Source: Ypsolopha sequella (Eukaryota > Arthropoda > Insecta > Lepidoptera > Ypsolophidae). From it: 64,000 nt of DNA. The notes under the pieces were generated by a model. The model had not been told where the DNA came from. It did not search any database and saw only the letters and a list, made by a program, of their open reading frames with translations. The stretch is from positions 19,567,977 through 19,631,976 of the forward strand of contig OW203989.1 in NCBI GenBank assembly GCA_934047225.1, given 5' to 3'. Both the position numbers and the translations under genes were made by a program. Within the stretch, counting starts at the first letter, position 1, and every line of letters starts with the position of its first letter. This document shows, piece after piece, positions 43,695 through 54,791 of the stretch.

Positions 43695-44380
43695 GGTTGC
43701 ATAGAACCTTAGCCTCCTTACTAGGAGGGTGCGCGGGGAGTTACTGCGCAGTGACAGTCGGCTAACTTCATGCGCTGACCCGAAGTGTATACGTACTCTC
43801 ACGTAATACGTGCCGATGTGCTATAATATTATCCTTTACTCGGAAACTACATTAATAATTCAGGAGCAGCGGCGACTACAAGAATAGGGCCGCCATAATG
43901 GACGAGTTTCTTTGCAATAAAATGTGTTTTCCTTTTTCATATTTTCAACAAAGAGAAAGGCTGAGTAGTAGATATACAAGTATAATTATAAATGTATCCT
44001 GTCAAAAGTAGAGCTGGTTTGGTAGTTATAAGAAAACACGATTTGTTTATCACCTAAAAAAGTGGCAATGAACGAGGTGTCTCAGGATCGTAGCAGCAGT
44101 TGGTGCCTATTCCGGAGTAAACGGGCGAGGGTGTTTGATTATTGTTTTTGTTTATAAATATGGGTAATCGAAGATATAAATAGAAGATATGTGAAAAATA
44201 AATCTCTTACGCGGGTATGTTTTTTACAGACTTCAACAACGCAGGAAGTTCTCATTCTGACTGTATGCTATTTTGGGGATGTCCATACCTCTGTCATATC
44301 TTAAATTTTAATGAAAAAAAATTGTACTTCCAGATAGGTCATATTTTGGGTTTGGTCATGATTTGATGAAGGTCTTTGGA
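43695..44380. other. No recognisable feature
   Basis: No domain, repeat end or splice-bounded coding block seen. Confidence 0.4.
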
Positions 44381-44383
44381 AAT

Positions 44384-44845
44384 AGGCAACAGAACTCCTG
44401 AGAAAATGACAGCATACCTCTCGATATTAAGGCAATCGCTTTGTACCAGGATGATGATTGCAGAGTTCTACTTGGAAATTGTCATTCTTCCACCTAACCT
44501 TCAATCCTGGCCTCATTACTATAGAACTCCTCAATCGACAATCATTGTGTTAGGGTGCTGCTTGCAAGGTTTTACTTATAACTTATCAGAATAACCACCT
44601 GACTTTCGATCCTGACGTCATCAACATAGAACTCTTGAACAGATGACAGCACATAACTTTAGATTGCGGCAATCCGTTTGTGTTAGGGTGCTGATTGCAA
44701 GAAATTTTTTGAAAATTTCCAATGTACCCACCTGACCTTCGATCCTGGTTTCGTCACCATAGAACTCCTCAACGGGTGAGAGCACATTTCTCGAAATTTC
44801 GGCAATCAGTTAATGTTAGGCTGCTATTGCGGAAAGTTTAATACC
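44384..44845. repeat. Degenerate tandem repeat, units of ~105-135 bp
   Basis: CCACCT(A/G)AC(C/T)TTC(A/G)ATCCTGG starts units at 44490, 44595 and 44729. Each unit also has ATAGAACTC(C/T)T, GACAGCACAT-like and GTGTTAGGGTGCTGATTGCA words. The middle unit carries a deletion. A partial unit precedes them. Function unknown. Confidence 0.75.
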
Positions 44846-44891
44846 AATAGTAACAAAAAATAGTAACCTGCCTCAAATGGCACAGGAGTAA

Positions 44892-45150
44892 TTCACTAAA
44901 AGTTATAAAATAATGTATAATGAATGACCGATGATACCGAAACAACACTTTTGCCCGCTTCTTTCTTCATGAAACATAATTATGTTATCTAGAAGTCGAC
45001 GTATTCCCTACGATATAGCAACATAAAAATCAATATGAGGGCGCCGACTTCTAGAGAACATAATTATGTTTCAGGAAGAGAGTAGTGGACAAAGGTGTAA
45101 TTATGGAACCATCGATCGTTATAAATTATTTTATAATTTTTAATGAATGA
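44892..45150. mobile_element. Foldback element, ~260 bp
   Basis: The left arm TATAAAATAATGTATAATG, AACACTTTTGCCC, AAACATAATTATGTT, CTAGAAGTCG is mirrored by CGACTTCTAGAGAAC, ATAATTATGTTTC and ATTATTTTATAAT. Decayed ends. Confidence 0.7.
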
Positions 45151-45154
45151 CATA

Positions 45155-46110
45155 ACATCTTGTTACATAATTTAAAGTCGGTTACTATATTTTTGTTAAA
45201 AGTTTATATAATTTAGGAAAGTTGTTCAATTTGATCAGTAGATTATGTGGTTTCAGAAAAATGATAGGATATTGAAGTAAGGTGTAATGGCATAAGTTTT
45301 AGGTTCGTCGTAACATCTGAGAATTCCTATCTCGCTTTTTCCATTATATACTATTATTATGTCCTACATATATACTATTACGTACTAGATAACATACTAT
45401 TATTACGCTACCCCGCTTTTTCTCCTTTAATTTTTGATATAAAGGCAGTGTGCCATTGAAACTTTACCCAATGATACAGACAAGTTCCAAATGCTCCCTA
45501 ATATTGTGCGCAACGAGAAGACATAAGTGAGACATGTCTATACCCGTCTTCTCCACTTCAAGCATGTGACGAAGGTTGAAAGCTCCATCTTTGTATTACA
45601 CTACTTACTAGACGTACTTATAGATACAAAGTTTTTAGCACAGACATATGCTGTCTGTGTGCGACGTGTGGCCACCCTACAAGAAGAATCCATCCGTATA
45701 CGGTGGCACATTTTCTCCATTTCGTAATGTAGCTCCTAGAAAAGTGTTTGCCTTATTTCTTTTGCAACGTGTGCGCTTGATGGTTTTGAATTTAAATTGC
45801 ACTCAAACTGTGTGTTTTTATGTTATGTAGAATGCAGGGTAAGTCATTGAAAAATATTTAAAATGTTTAAGCGTGTACAGTCACCTGTACTGTGAATCAA
45901 TATTTATTTATAACCTTCGAATAAGGGTTCAAAATCGTATAAATATGCTGCTGATGACTGTATTTGTAGAAGCAGATAGTAGAGTGGGCACCAACTATTT
46001 TTACTTATTCTGAACGAAAATATTTGGGTAAAGATTGTATAGGTTTTAAATTTAGAAACAGTACTAAGTAGTTGTTAATTTAGGTTCTTTGATAAATAGA
46101 TACCTACATA
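45155..46110. other. No recognisable feature
   Basis: Small open frames at 45527-45830 lack domains. Confidence 0.4.
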
Positions 46111-46125
46111 CCTACACCTCTAGAC

Positions 46126-46605
46126 CAGAGGTTTCCAAACATTTAAGCCTAAGGGCCACACTGATTCCCCCAATATTCCCAAGGTTCAAGACCTAGATAG
46201 CTTATCATTCCAAAGTACTATAGTTTCGACGCGCAAATTTTCGTGTTGATACTAGCCGGTCAGTGAGATATCTTTTGGGCAGGGCCTAGGACTGTACTCA
46301 GCTCCGATTGCAAATTCGGTTGGTACTTCGGGCAAGTGTCATTAAAACCATTGCGACGGAGTAAGCCGAAGCATCTTCTGTGCATCTTGAAATAGGGTTG
46401 AAAAAACATTCTTATAAAAACGCTACTTTTAGACAAATACGCATGATAACGTTTCTATTAATATCGGTTGTGAGTTCTTAATATAGCATAAATAGTAAAT
46501 AGCATGACGTTATTATTATAAGTTTGTGAATTTTAAATAAACTATGGTGGCTAGAAACCGGCCATGTCCGGCCAGAGACCGCGGGCCGTAGTTTGGAGAC
46601 CCCTA
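46126..46605. mobile_element. hAT-like element, 480 bp
   Basis: The ends CAGAGGTTTCCAAAC and GTTTGGAGACCCCTA are imperfect inverted repeats of the classic hAT 'CAGxGGTxxCCAAAC' type. The 8-bp duplication CTCTAGAC lies at 46118-46125 and 46606-46613. AAGGGCC / GGGCC words repeat inside the ends. No ORF. Confidence 0.9.
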
Positions 46606-46618
46606 CTCTAGACACTAA

Positions 46619-46845
46619 CCCCCGGTTTCTGAAAGGCCAATCAAAGTTAACAGTAGATTAAAAAAACTTTAACCGCAAATAACGGTGAAAATAAAGCAGA
46701 TATGAAGTCTGAATAGTGATGAATCAATAATTTACTTTGTTAATTTTTGATTTCAATGTAAAATTCCCACTTTTTCTGGCTTAATCCGCAGATAATTATT
46801 TTTTAATCTAGTGTTAACATTGATTGGCCTTTCAGAAACCGGGGG
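46619..46845. mobile_element. Foldback element flanked by TAA, 227 bp
   Basis: CCCCCGGTTTCTGAAAGGCC and AATCAAAGTTAACA with mirror TGTTAACATTGATTGGCCTT and TCAGAAACCGGGGG. TAA lies on both sides (46616-46618, 46846-46848), suggesting a Harbinger-type 3-bp TWA duplication. It starts 5 bp after the hAT target duplication. Confidence 0.85.
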
Positions 46846-46849
46846 TAAG

Positions 46850-47695
46850 TAGTCTATGTAGGGAATGATAAAATCAGAAAGGCATCGTTTCGTACAGCTC
46901 TGTATGTGTTGCACATGCAACGCCACAATGTACCTTCGACAGCCTATCGTGTACGTGTATGTATATATATAATTTATTGTGTTTTTATTTACTGAATATG
47001 TATTGTTATATTTATTTATACTATGTAGGCATGTAAATTTTATAAAGTTTGTTATTATTTTTAACTAATTAGGTATCTACTATTAATTTAATCTTGTTTC
47101 TGTATAAGTATTATCGTACACAATATGAATATCTTATTTATTTCAAATATCCTTTTCACCCTTGGTTCGCTGGAAGAAATCTCATTATTGAGATAAGCAC
47201 GCCATTGTACATAACTTTTATTATATAATTTAGAATTAAGTTTTCTGTGTGCAATAAGAATAAACATAAACATATTTTGAAACGTTGAAAAACCCTCATG
47301 AAATAAGGTTCACAATAAGGTTGGTTCACAATGACTACGAGCCGTTTATTAATATTTCAAGTCTTTGTCGACTAAGGACAATGATCTAGTGTCGTTAACC
47401 TATGGAAATGATTCTACGACACGATGAATGTTTCTGTTAAGCTAGTGCATGTGTGCAAATAAAGGAAAATTCTGTTAGCAATAATAAAGGTTGTCTACAT
47501 ATGTATGAGTATTTGAGTATGTATGTAGTAGGTACGTATGCAGCTGCAATAAAACAACTGTTTGAATTTCACAGGACACTCGCAATTTTCTTCAAATGTA
47601 CAACAAACTTTGCACCGTCATATGCGTACCCATTTCAACAAGATTGGTGACAACAAATTTAATACTTTATTTTTCTTATTTTTTTAAACAATACA
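46850..47695. other. No recognisable feature
   Basis: AT-rich; no supported ORF or repeat. Confidence 0.4.
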
Positions 47696-47701
47696 ACATG
47701 C

Positions 47702-47749
47702 TAGGTCACACAAAGCTAGACTTTTTCAAGTCTAGCTTTGTGTGACCTA
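47702..47749. repeat. Perfect 22-bp stem hairpin with 4-base loop
   Basis: TAGGTCACACAAAGCTAGAC+TT, loop TTTC, then AAGTCTAGCTTTGTGTGACCTA. All 22 pairs match. It is not part of a larger inverted repeat that I can see. Confidence 0.85.
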
Positions 47750-47754
47750 ACATT

Positions 47755-48165
47755 TCCAAGTGAGGATTTTAAAAGATAATGCTAAGTTAAACCTTGTTAA
47801 ACCCTTAAAGATAAGATGGGTTTATTCGGACGCTAATGCACAAAAGATTATTTTATCCAATTTAAAAGCTAAAAATGCGCCAAATGTCTGTTCTAAGCAA
47901 AATGGGTATTAACGTTTCAAATACAAATTTTCTTAAAGTTTGAAAAAAGGATAAAACACATTATTGTAATTTCTAGAATTATTTATAAATGTCTGAATAA
48001 TATAGAATCAAAATCACAAATTACGCCTCAAAGATCTGGTTAGCTGACCTCAGCTTGAGAGTTCCCGAAGGTCAAATTGTAAAATTTCAATGAAACTTGC
48101 CCCGAGATAAGGTCAAGATTCTGGCAAGGTTTACTGCCCAACCAGGATTATCTAACAGATACATG
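47755..48165. other. No recognisable feature
   Basis: Nothing supported. Confidence 0.4.
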
Positions 48166-48170
48166 ATGTG

Positions 48171-48720
48171 ATGGCGGCGCCACACTTTGTTATGCACTAT
48201 TCGTTATGCGCCCGTATGCGACGAAGTGTGGTGCGTTTATTCGTTTATACTCGTATTTGCTTTATTCGCACGGATAACGCTCATGCGCTTATGCGCAAAT
48301 AGCGAATAAGCGTATCTGTTGACTTGTCGGTTTTTCGGCACACATCAAAGGACACGAATAAGCCAAATATGCGCGTTGACTGCGTTCGTTGAGTCATTCG
48401 CTCGCTTGCGGTGGCGGTCGTGGCGTGACTTGTGGCAGAGAATATAAATGCTTGCGGTGTGTTGAAAATGAATTGGAAAATAAAACCTATAATGGATTTA
48501 AATAGATACTACTGTATGAAGTAAAAATAAGCTGCTGCCGCTGTCAACACTTCCATCGCTGCTGCCTCCTTCTGCTTTGTGGTTACGCCAATAACACAAA
48601 TATTCAGCTATTTGACATAAGTGTGGATGGCATGTTTGTTATTCGCGTCATAACCAATATTTTTGCGAATACAGCGCAGTCGCACAGCGCATAGCGCATA
48701 ACGAATTGCGGTGCCGCCAT
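48171..48720. mobile_element. 550-bp element with TTATKCGC-type internal repeats
   Basis: ATGGCGGCGCCACACTTTGT at the left and ATTGCGGTGCCGCCAT at the right are inverted ends (about 20 of 25 match, including TTCGTTATGCGC). Inside, CGTTATGCG, CGCTTATGCGC, GCGAATAAGCG, CGAATAAGC and TTATTCGC repeat many times in both orientations. CpG-rich in an AT-rich setting. Target duplication not resolved; no ORF. Confidence 0.7.
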
Positions 48721-48724
48721 GATA

Positions 48725-49210
48725 TAGCCTAGCAGAGTCTAGCAGATGTGACCTGCAATGTGTGACTAAACATGAAAATTTCATGATACGGGTTCTGTAC
48801 TTATGTATATGTACCGCTGGTCACTATACAGAACCCTTTTATTACTGTAAAAGTCTCTTAGGGCTCATTGGACATTTTAAAACGATTTTAATTGCTAAAT
48901 TAAATCTGAATAAGACAGGATGCATCAAAATAAGCGAAGTAATGGCCTTGAAGTAGTATCAGTAAGTATGGGCCTTCACAATTATAATTAATATGATGAA
49001 ATAAGCTTCCTTAAATGATGATGATGACTACTTGTCATGCGATAAAAGAAAGACAAAAAGTTAATTCTACCTTTTACTTTGAAGTCAATTTAGACATTTT
49101 GAGTTTTTTTTAAATCGAATATTCTTCGTACTTTTCCAGGCGTTCCCCTATGGTTAACCATAAATTGCGTTTCGGTAGGTAAGTTATAAAATAAATCTTG
49201 ATGACACTTG
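48725..49210. repeat. Direct-repeat partner of 51027-51140; otherwise featureless
   Basis: 49005-49115 (AATAAGCTTCCTTAAATGATG, GACTACTTGTCATGC, then TTACTTTGAAGTCAATTTAG) matches 51020-51140 in the same orientation with indels. Origin unknown. Confidence 0.5.
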
Positions 49211-49215
49211 TTGTA

Positions 49216-49382
49216 CAGCGGGTCTACCGCGTAATTCTGATTTTCATCAACATCAACTTGAGATTGAAATTTGACGTGCGTGCAAAAGAGATGGCATGTT
49301 AGGCGGGTGTCGTCGCACGCACGTCAAATTTAAATCTCAAGTTGATGTTGATGAAAATCAGAATTACGTGGTAGACCCGCTG
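49216..49382. mobile_element. Foldback element, CAGCGGGTCTACC family, best copy
   Basis: 167 bp. The left arm CAGCGGGTCTACCGCGTAAT, TCTGATTTTCATCAACATCA, ACTTGAGATTGAAATTTGAC is mirrored almost perfectly on the right over about 70 bp, leaving a short loop. No ORF. Confidence 0.9.
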
Positions 49383-49389
49383 GTTGGAA

Positions 49390-50220
49390 AAAAGGGAGAA
49401 TAAAATTGTGTTTTTTAATTATCAAAAACGAGGTAATTTTGAAAATATTTGCCATTACAATTTAGTGATTACTTATAAGACTTGATTTTTGAAAAACGGT
49501 TCACTTCAATAAGTATTTTTGATCGGGATACCCGACCAGTTTCAACAGATGCCTTCTTCTGGGCGAGTGAAGACGCGTCCTTGACAACGTTGCGACTATT
49601 AACATCGTGATTATTTAAGATTTAAAAAAATATGTAATATAATTAATAAATTATGTAATTAATTAACTATATCAATGTGTCTTGTTTATAGCGTAAGTCA
49701 GAAAACAGATGTCAATCAACCAGAGACAATGTCGAATGGGAGAAATGGTAGAGGATAACAAACTGATATCTATAAATTGAACTCTAAAGTTGTCGAGATA
49801 AGGACAATTTTGCGTTGTTCTTGGTCTACCAATTTTGTAGATCAACGAATCAACGAAGATCATATCTGTCTGAAAATAGAGTGCAATGTTTCTTTTTAAG
49901 TTCAAATCTTATTCGACAGGGGATTTATTTTACATAAATTCGCTTGTTGAAAGAGCTTTGGTCGACAGATTTCATACGTGAGTAAAGGGGCAAGAAACTC
50001 TTACTTTTGCAAATAAATCTTGTTTTTATTTAAATAAACGACTACCATGGATATCGTAAAAAATTCAGCTTTTTTACAGAAAAGACCTACTTGATCAAAA
50101 TGACAATGAATTGAAAAAAATGATTTTGTTTCCGTAGTTTCAGAGTTCGTTGCATAGTAAAAGTTGCTCGTATGGACGAACAGGTGTTTACGTTATCTAA
50201 ACTATTTAAATTTCACTATT
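49390..50220. other. No recognisable feature apart from a foldback word
   Basis: CATAGTAAAAGTTGCTCGTA near 50152 matches the core of the 30-kb and 53-kb foldbacks; no complete element. Confidence 0.4.
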
Positions 50221-50225
50221 TTAAT

Positions 50226-50445
50226 ATGATGAATAACACAGCACTTGTACTCGTTTCACAGTATATTTACTTGTTTTACCCAACCGGTTTCGGACCTACG
50301 ACGACATACTTCATTGTTTAGACTCATTTGTTGCACGTAAAATAACATCAAATTAATCTTGAAACCCTTGATTTTAGTGTAAAACCGAAACCGTTTGGGT
50401 AAATTAAGTAAATATATAGTGTAAAGTGCTGTGTTATTCATCATG
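50226..50445. mobile_element. Foldback element, 220 bp
   Basis: ATGATGAATAACACAGCACT, GTATATTTACTTG, ACCCAACCGGTTTCGG on the left; CCGAAACCGTTTGGGT, AAGTAAATATATAG, AAGTGCTGTGTTATTCATCA on the right. Target duplication not resolved. Confidence 0.8.
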
Positions 50446-50449
50446 TTGT

Positions 50450-51020
50450 TATCCAAGTTTCACTAAGTTTCGGCAATCGCAAATATTAATAAATTCACTA
50501 TTTGAGTCTTGCGCAAAATGTATGTAACGCATCTCACAACAATTAGTTAGGTCATTGGTACACTTATTGCACCTTTATATATTCTTAACCTCTTCGTTTA
50601 ATCCGTTTGCAAGACAAGCAGCATTTGTAATGAACCAAAACCTAACATTGTATTATTAAAGAATTTCTTTTAACCCAAATTACTAACACACCCCACGAAA
50701 TAGTGAAGCACCAGTTTTCCTTAACACGTTTGTAACCGCTGATTTACGACAGGATTCCGCGCAACTCTAACTTTGAAACTTCGACTAAAATTCCGGAAAA
50801 TTCGACTACTCGTAGATACGCAAATGTATAGCGTAGTCGGCTTCTACATGAAGGAGAACGTTCATTATCAGGTTGTTTATATGAAAATATAAGACATTAG
50901 CTTAATTATTTACTAAGTATTTTTTATTTGTGTGTTTAAGGAAACGTCTTGAATTTCTGATTTAACGTGAATAGAAATGTTTCAAAGAAATATGACACTG
51001 TCTCCAAGTAATATGAAAAA
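50450..51020. other. No recognisable feature
   Basis: Nothing supported. Confidence 0.4.
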
Positions 51021-51160
51021 TAAGCTCTCTTCAATGATGATGATGACTTTGATGACTACTTGTCATGCCACAGAAGGAAGACAAATATAACTTTTACCTA
51101 TTACTTTGAATTCAACGTAGACATTTTTATTTATTTTTTTTTATTTATCCCATTATCCCA

Positions 51161-52009
51161 TCCCACTAATATTATAAATGCAAAAGTTTGGATGGATGTA
51201 TGGATGTTTGAATGTATGGATGTATGTCTGTTACTCCTTCACGCTGTAACTACTGAACCGATTGGGCTGAAACTTTTCACAAGTGTAGTAGACCTGGAAT
51301 ATAACAAAGTCTACCTTTTATTCCATAAAGCAGTTCCCATAGGAGGGCAATGGGTTGTCAAGTTTCTACGACGCGACGTAGATAATGAACCGATTGGGCT
51401 GAAACTTAACAGAAGTGCAGTTCTAAATCTTGAATAGGACATAGGCAACTTTTTATCCCATGAATCTGTTCCCATGTTATGGCAATGAGGTGTCAAGTTT
51501 CTATAGGAAAGTTAAGTGTCACTATTTATCGCCGTATCGGTATACATATTGAAATGATTAGACTAAAACTTTGAAACAGTAAAAATCTAGACATAGGCTA
51601 CTTTTTACTTTATAAATCAGTGCCTATGGGATGGCAATGGGGTTTCAAGTTTATATAGAAAAGTGATGTAAAAAATCGATCGTACGTTACGCACAAGCAC
51701 AAATCAATAAAAAACGTTATTTTATAAGTTACCAACGTACTAAAAGAATTAGTATTTATTCAAACAAAAAAAAAACGTGAAAAAACATCGTCATGACATG
51801 AATCGAGGACCCAGACCGAGGTGTTCCCAAGTGTGAATTGTGAAATGGAAGTCACAGTCCACACTTGGCACACCCGCTGCTTACCCGCAAAAGACACTTT
51901 ACCTAGGGGAATACGTTCTTTAAAATTAATGGTCCGATAAATATTGATAGATTCGATAGGACTACACAACAATTTAAACAACGCGGGCGAAGCCGCAGGC
52001 AAAAGCTAG
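51161..52009 (+). mobile_element. Non-autonomous Helitron, 849 bp, with SINE insert
   Basis: The 5' end is TCCCACTAATATTATAAATG after an A. The 3' end is GCGGGCGAAGCCGCAGGC (hairpin), AAAAGCTAG before a T, i.e. TC...CTAG between A and T, the Helitron rule. Inside, the module GAACCGATTGGGCTGAAACTT repeats (51257, 51388), as do TTCCCAT and GGCAATGxGGTxTCAAGTTT words. No Rep/helicase ORF. A minus-strand SINE body lies at 51773-51905. Confidence 0.85.
51773..51905 (-). mobile_element. SINE body, copy c, inside the Helitron
   Basis: CATCGTCATGACATGAATCG, AGGTGTTCCCAAGTGTGAAT and ACAGTCCACACTTGGC are the reverse complement of the body at 54190-54280. Confidence 0.65.
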
Positions 52010-52014
52010 TAATT

Positions 52015-52730
52015 AACGAAGCTATATACGTTAATCAGCAGCGTTAGCACAGCAAAACTAGGAAACTTTTAAGTTCAGGACATAATAAAAAAAAAATGCG
52101 ATTTATGCCGTAATATGGCGCAAAAAGATTAATGATGGCAAAATAAGGCCTTAAAACGAAGTCCTTGTTCTTCTTATTAATTATAGGTATTAAAGAGTCT
52201 ACCACATTTTCTTTATTCTTTATTGTACACACACGCAGAAATTTAAAACGCATTGGCGTGCTTATCTCAAAGAAGAGATTTCTTCCAACAAAACCAAGAG
52301 GCAATAACAGAAAAAAAATTACATCGGATAATCGTACGAGGTGCACAAGAGATTGAAACAAATTAAAAATATAAATATATATTTTAATAAAAAAAGCAAT
52401 AGAATAGTAGTAAAATATTTACTAGTTACTGCAATGTTTTCAGTTTCATCAGTGTACTTAAAAATGTATCAAATCTCTGCAAGTTCACTCAACCTTATCT
52501 TGACCGAAGAGTTGAAGAGACTAAATAATTTCTCCTCAATTCTGAGTTGGACTTGCTTAATTTAATCATAAAGTTTTTGATTAGATATGCGCAAGTTCAA
52601 AATTAAGAGATCCCTGTCCCATAATAAATCAAATAAAAAGGGACAATTTGTATGAATATGCTACTTTAATAATTGGTAAGCACGAAACGGTTTATAATAT
52701 AATTTATATTTTAAATATAATTTAACGCCA
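52015..52730. other. No recognisable feature
   Basis: Short open frames on both strands around 52044-52565 lack domains. Confidence 0.4.
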
Positions 52731-52731
52731 T

Positions 52732-52936
52732 TGTGAGAGTTCAGTAAAATTCGGTGTACAGAAATGCTGGAAAAAATCGTCAGTCCAGCAGATAAGAACC
52801 TCGGTAGCGCAGTGAGTAGCGCCCATGTCATGTAAAAGGAGTTTGTAGGTTCAAATCCTGGCCCGAGATATTTTTCTAATATTTGTTTACATGAAATAAT
52901 ATGTTTCTAGTTTGTAATGCACTCTAAAAATATTTA
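52732..52936 (+). mobile_element. tRNA-Met-like body with hairpin right arm, copy 3
   Basis: The tRNA-like part 52797-52868 reads ACCTCGGTAGCGCAGTGAGT, AGCGCCCATGTCATGTAAAA, then GTAGGTTCAAATCCTGGCCC (B box GGTTCAAATCC). The right flank ends GTTTGTAATGCACTCT, the arm of copies 1 and 2. The left arm is not recognisable. Confidence 0.65.
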
Positions 52937-52985
52937 ATAAAATGCAGCTCAAAATTCGAGGAAACCGTTTGTAATAGGTTTTAAA

Positions 52986-53062
52986 GTAGATATATATATG
53001 GATATATATTAATATATATTATATCTATATATATATATATATATATATATCGTATATGTATA
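52986..53062. repeat. (AT)n-rich microsatellite
   Basis: An imperfect TA/TATA run with its longest pure stretch around 53026-53050. Confidence 0.9.
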
Positions 53063-53150
53063 TTAATTCTTGCGATTTTCGGCTCTTATTGAAATATAGA
53101 TAGCATCTTGATTTTTAACACAAACTCTTGTACAATTTGTTTCATAAATG

Positions 53151-53382
53151 TATACAACGTGTAACAGAAAGGTGTAACCATATTTGAAGAGCTTATTCAG
53201 TTAATAGTATAGAACAACTTTTACCATGGAAAAAAATGCAATGCCGCTCGGTCAAATGTATGGAAGGGAAGAATTTTTTTTTTTTGAGATTTCAGGGTTG
53301 GCTCCATAGTAAAAGTTGTTCTATACCATTGACTGAATAAGCTCTTCAAATATGGTTACATCTTTCTGTTACACGTTGTATA
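53151..53382. mobile_element. Foldback element, 232 bp with ~75-bp arms
   Basis: TATACAACGTGTAACAGAAA, GGTGTAACCATATTTGAAGA, GCTTATTCAGT and AACAACTTTTACCATGG are mirrored by CCATAGTAAAAGTTGTT, ACTGAATAAGCTCTTCAA and TCTGTTACACGTTGTATA. The middle shares GGTTGGCTCCATAGTAAAAG with the 30-kb element. Confidence 0.9.
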
Positions 53383-53389
53383 TTTGTTA

Positions 53390-54125
53390 CACACTTCCCT
53401 TTCCCACTTCACTTACACACCGGTTTCGGAAACTAATCCATCTTCAAGGGATAACACAAATTATTTAATATTATTCTACGAGCTATAAACGACAAACGTA
53501 ATATGTCAACAATAATTGTAAGGAAAAAACATACACAAAATTTGGTAGTAAATTACAAATTACTAGAGATGCCATCCGAAAAAAAAAAAAAAAAAATTGT
53601 GTATTTTCTAATAAATGTCAGCAGCGAAATAAGTATAATGGAAGTTACGTCAAATAAATAAATAGATAATAATATAATAAGTAATGATGGTCAGATTTTC
53701 GAAAAGAAAATTGATAATAGTTATTAAATAAAATACAAATGTCTTTTGTCAAACTGATTTTTAAGTCATATTAATTAAAGTATAAAAGTAATGGTGAGTT
53801 ATTGAGATCTAATTGTTAGTTTGTTTATCTCAGGTGCTTCCAATGCGGTAATTTTTTTGCCTTTGCTGCATATATGAAGAATTTTAGAGTCTAAGGTTTC
53901 TGTATCTAGAGTTATAAATTATATAATTGTAAATAAATATCATATATTGACTATATATATTGTATTTGATTATAGTTTTAAATACATATAGTGACAATAT
54001 ATTGTGACTGATGCCGGGCCCGCATGGCCCGAGGTATATCTCACAAATATTTAATGTCTTTAAAAAAAATACATAATTCTATTTCATTTTATGCCCAAAG
54101 TACGGCCAGAGAATATAAAGTATTA
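53390..54125. other. AT-rich; partial repeat shared with 55470-55590
   Basis: 53400-53450 (ACACCGGTTTCGGAAACTAA, TCCATCTTCAAGGG) is the inverse of CCCTGAAGATGGATTG and TTTCCGAAACAGG at 55470-55502. Otherwise featureless, with a poly-A run at 53580. Confidence 0.5.
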
Positions 54126-54127
54126 CT

Positions 54128-54290
54128 AGTACGGCGGTAGGGCTCACCACCTATCACGTTTGGGACGAATAATCTTCGGTGAAAAGTGGGCGAACTAAGT
54201 GTGGACTGTGACTTGTTTCACAGTTCACACATGGGAATACCTCAGACAACCCATTCGGGATTCATGTCGTGACGATGTTATACTGAGTTA
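54128..54290 (+). mobile_element. SINE body, copy b
   Basis: TCGGTGAAAAGTGGGCG, AAGTGTGGACTGTGACTTG, TTCACACATGGGAATACCTC and CGGGATTCATGTCGTGACGA. The body is shared with copies a, c and d; the tRNA-like head is not clear here. Confidence 0.65.
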
Positions 54291-54294
54291 TTGA

Positions 54295-54785
54295 ACACGG
54301 AACGGGTTTCTTTTATTAGACGGAACCCTAAAAATAATAAACAGTCCCCTTCCCATACTTTTATTGGCACCTCAAATTTAATGAACATACGATGTAACCC
54401 AGCCGAATATCACGTTTATGGTAAAATACGAGCTTTTTAATATGATACCGTATAAAAGTCGAAAGCTCTAAGAAGTTACGATGCCGCTACAAAAAGTAGG
54501 TCAACTGTTTCATCGAATATCGTGTAAAATTGTTGCGAGTAAATTGTTCGTGTCGTCCGGTTTATAGTTTTCCATCGAGAAACGGAAACACATATATCGA
54601 AGTTTTGGTGTTTGTTCGTCTGTGAAAGGCGTCTCAGGAATAAAGATGACTTTTAACCCGTAAGCTTACGGTCTATATTTGTTTTCCCGCTATTTTTCCC
54701 GCCAACTCTCTATTTCGCTATATCTCTCTAAATAGTTATCAGAATCTAATTCGGTTTTCTTTTTCTTAAACAAGATTACATTTTC
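54295..54785. other. No recognisable feature
   Basis: Nothing supported. Confidence 0.4.
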
Positions 54786-54791
54786 TATAGG

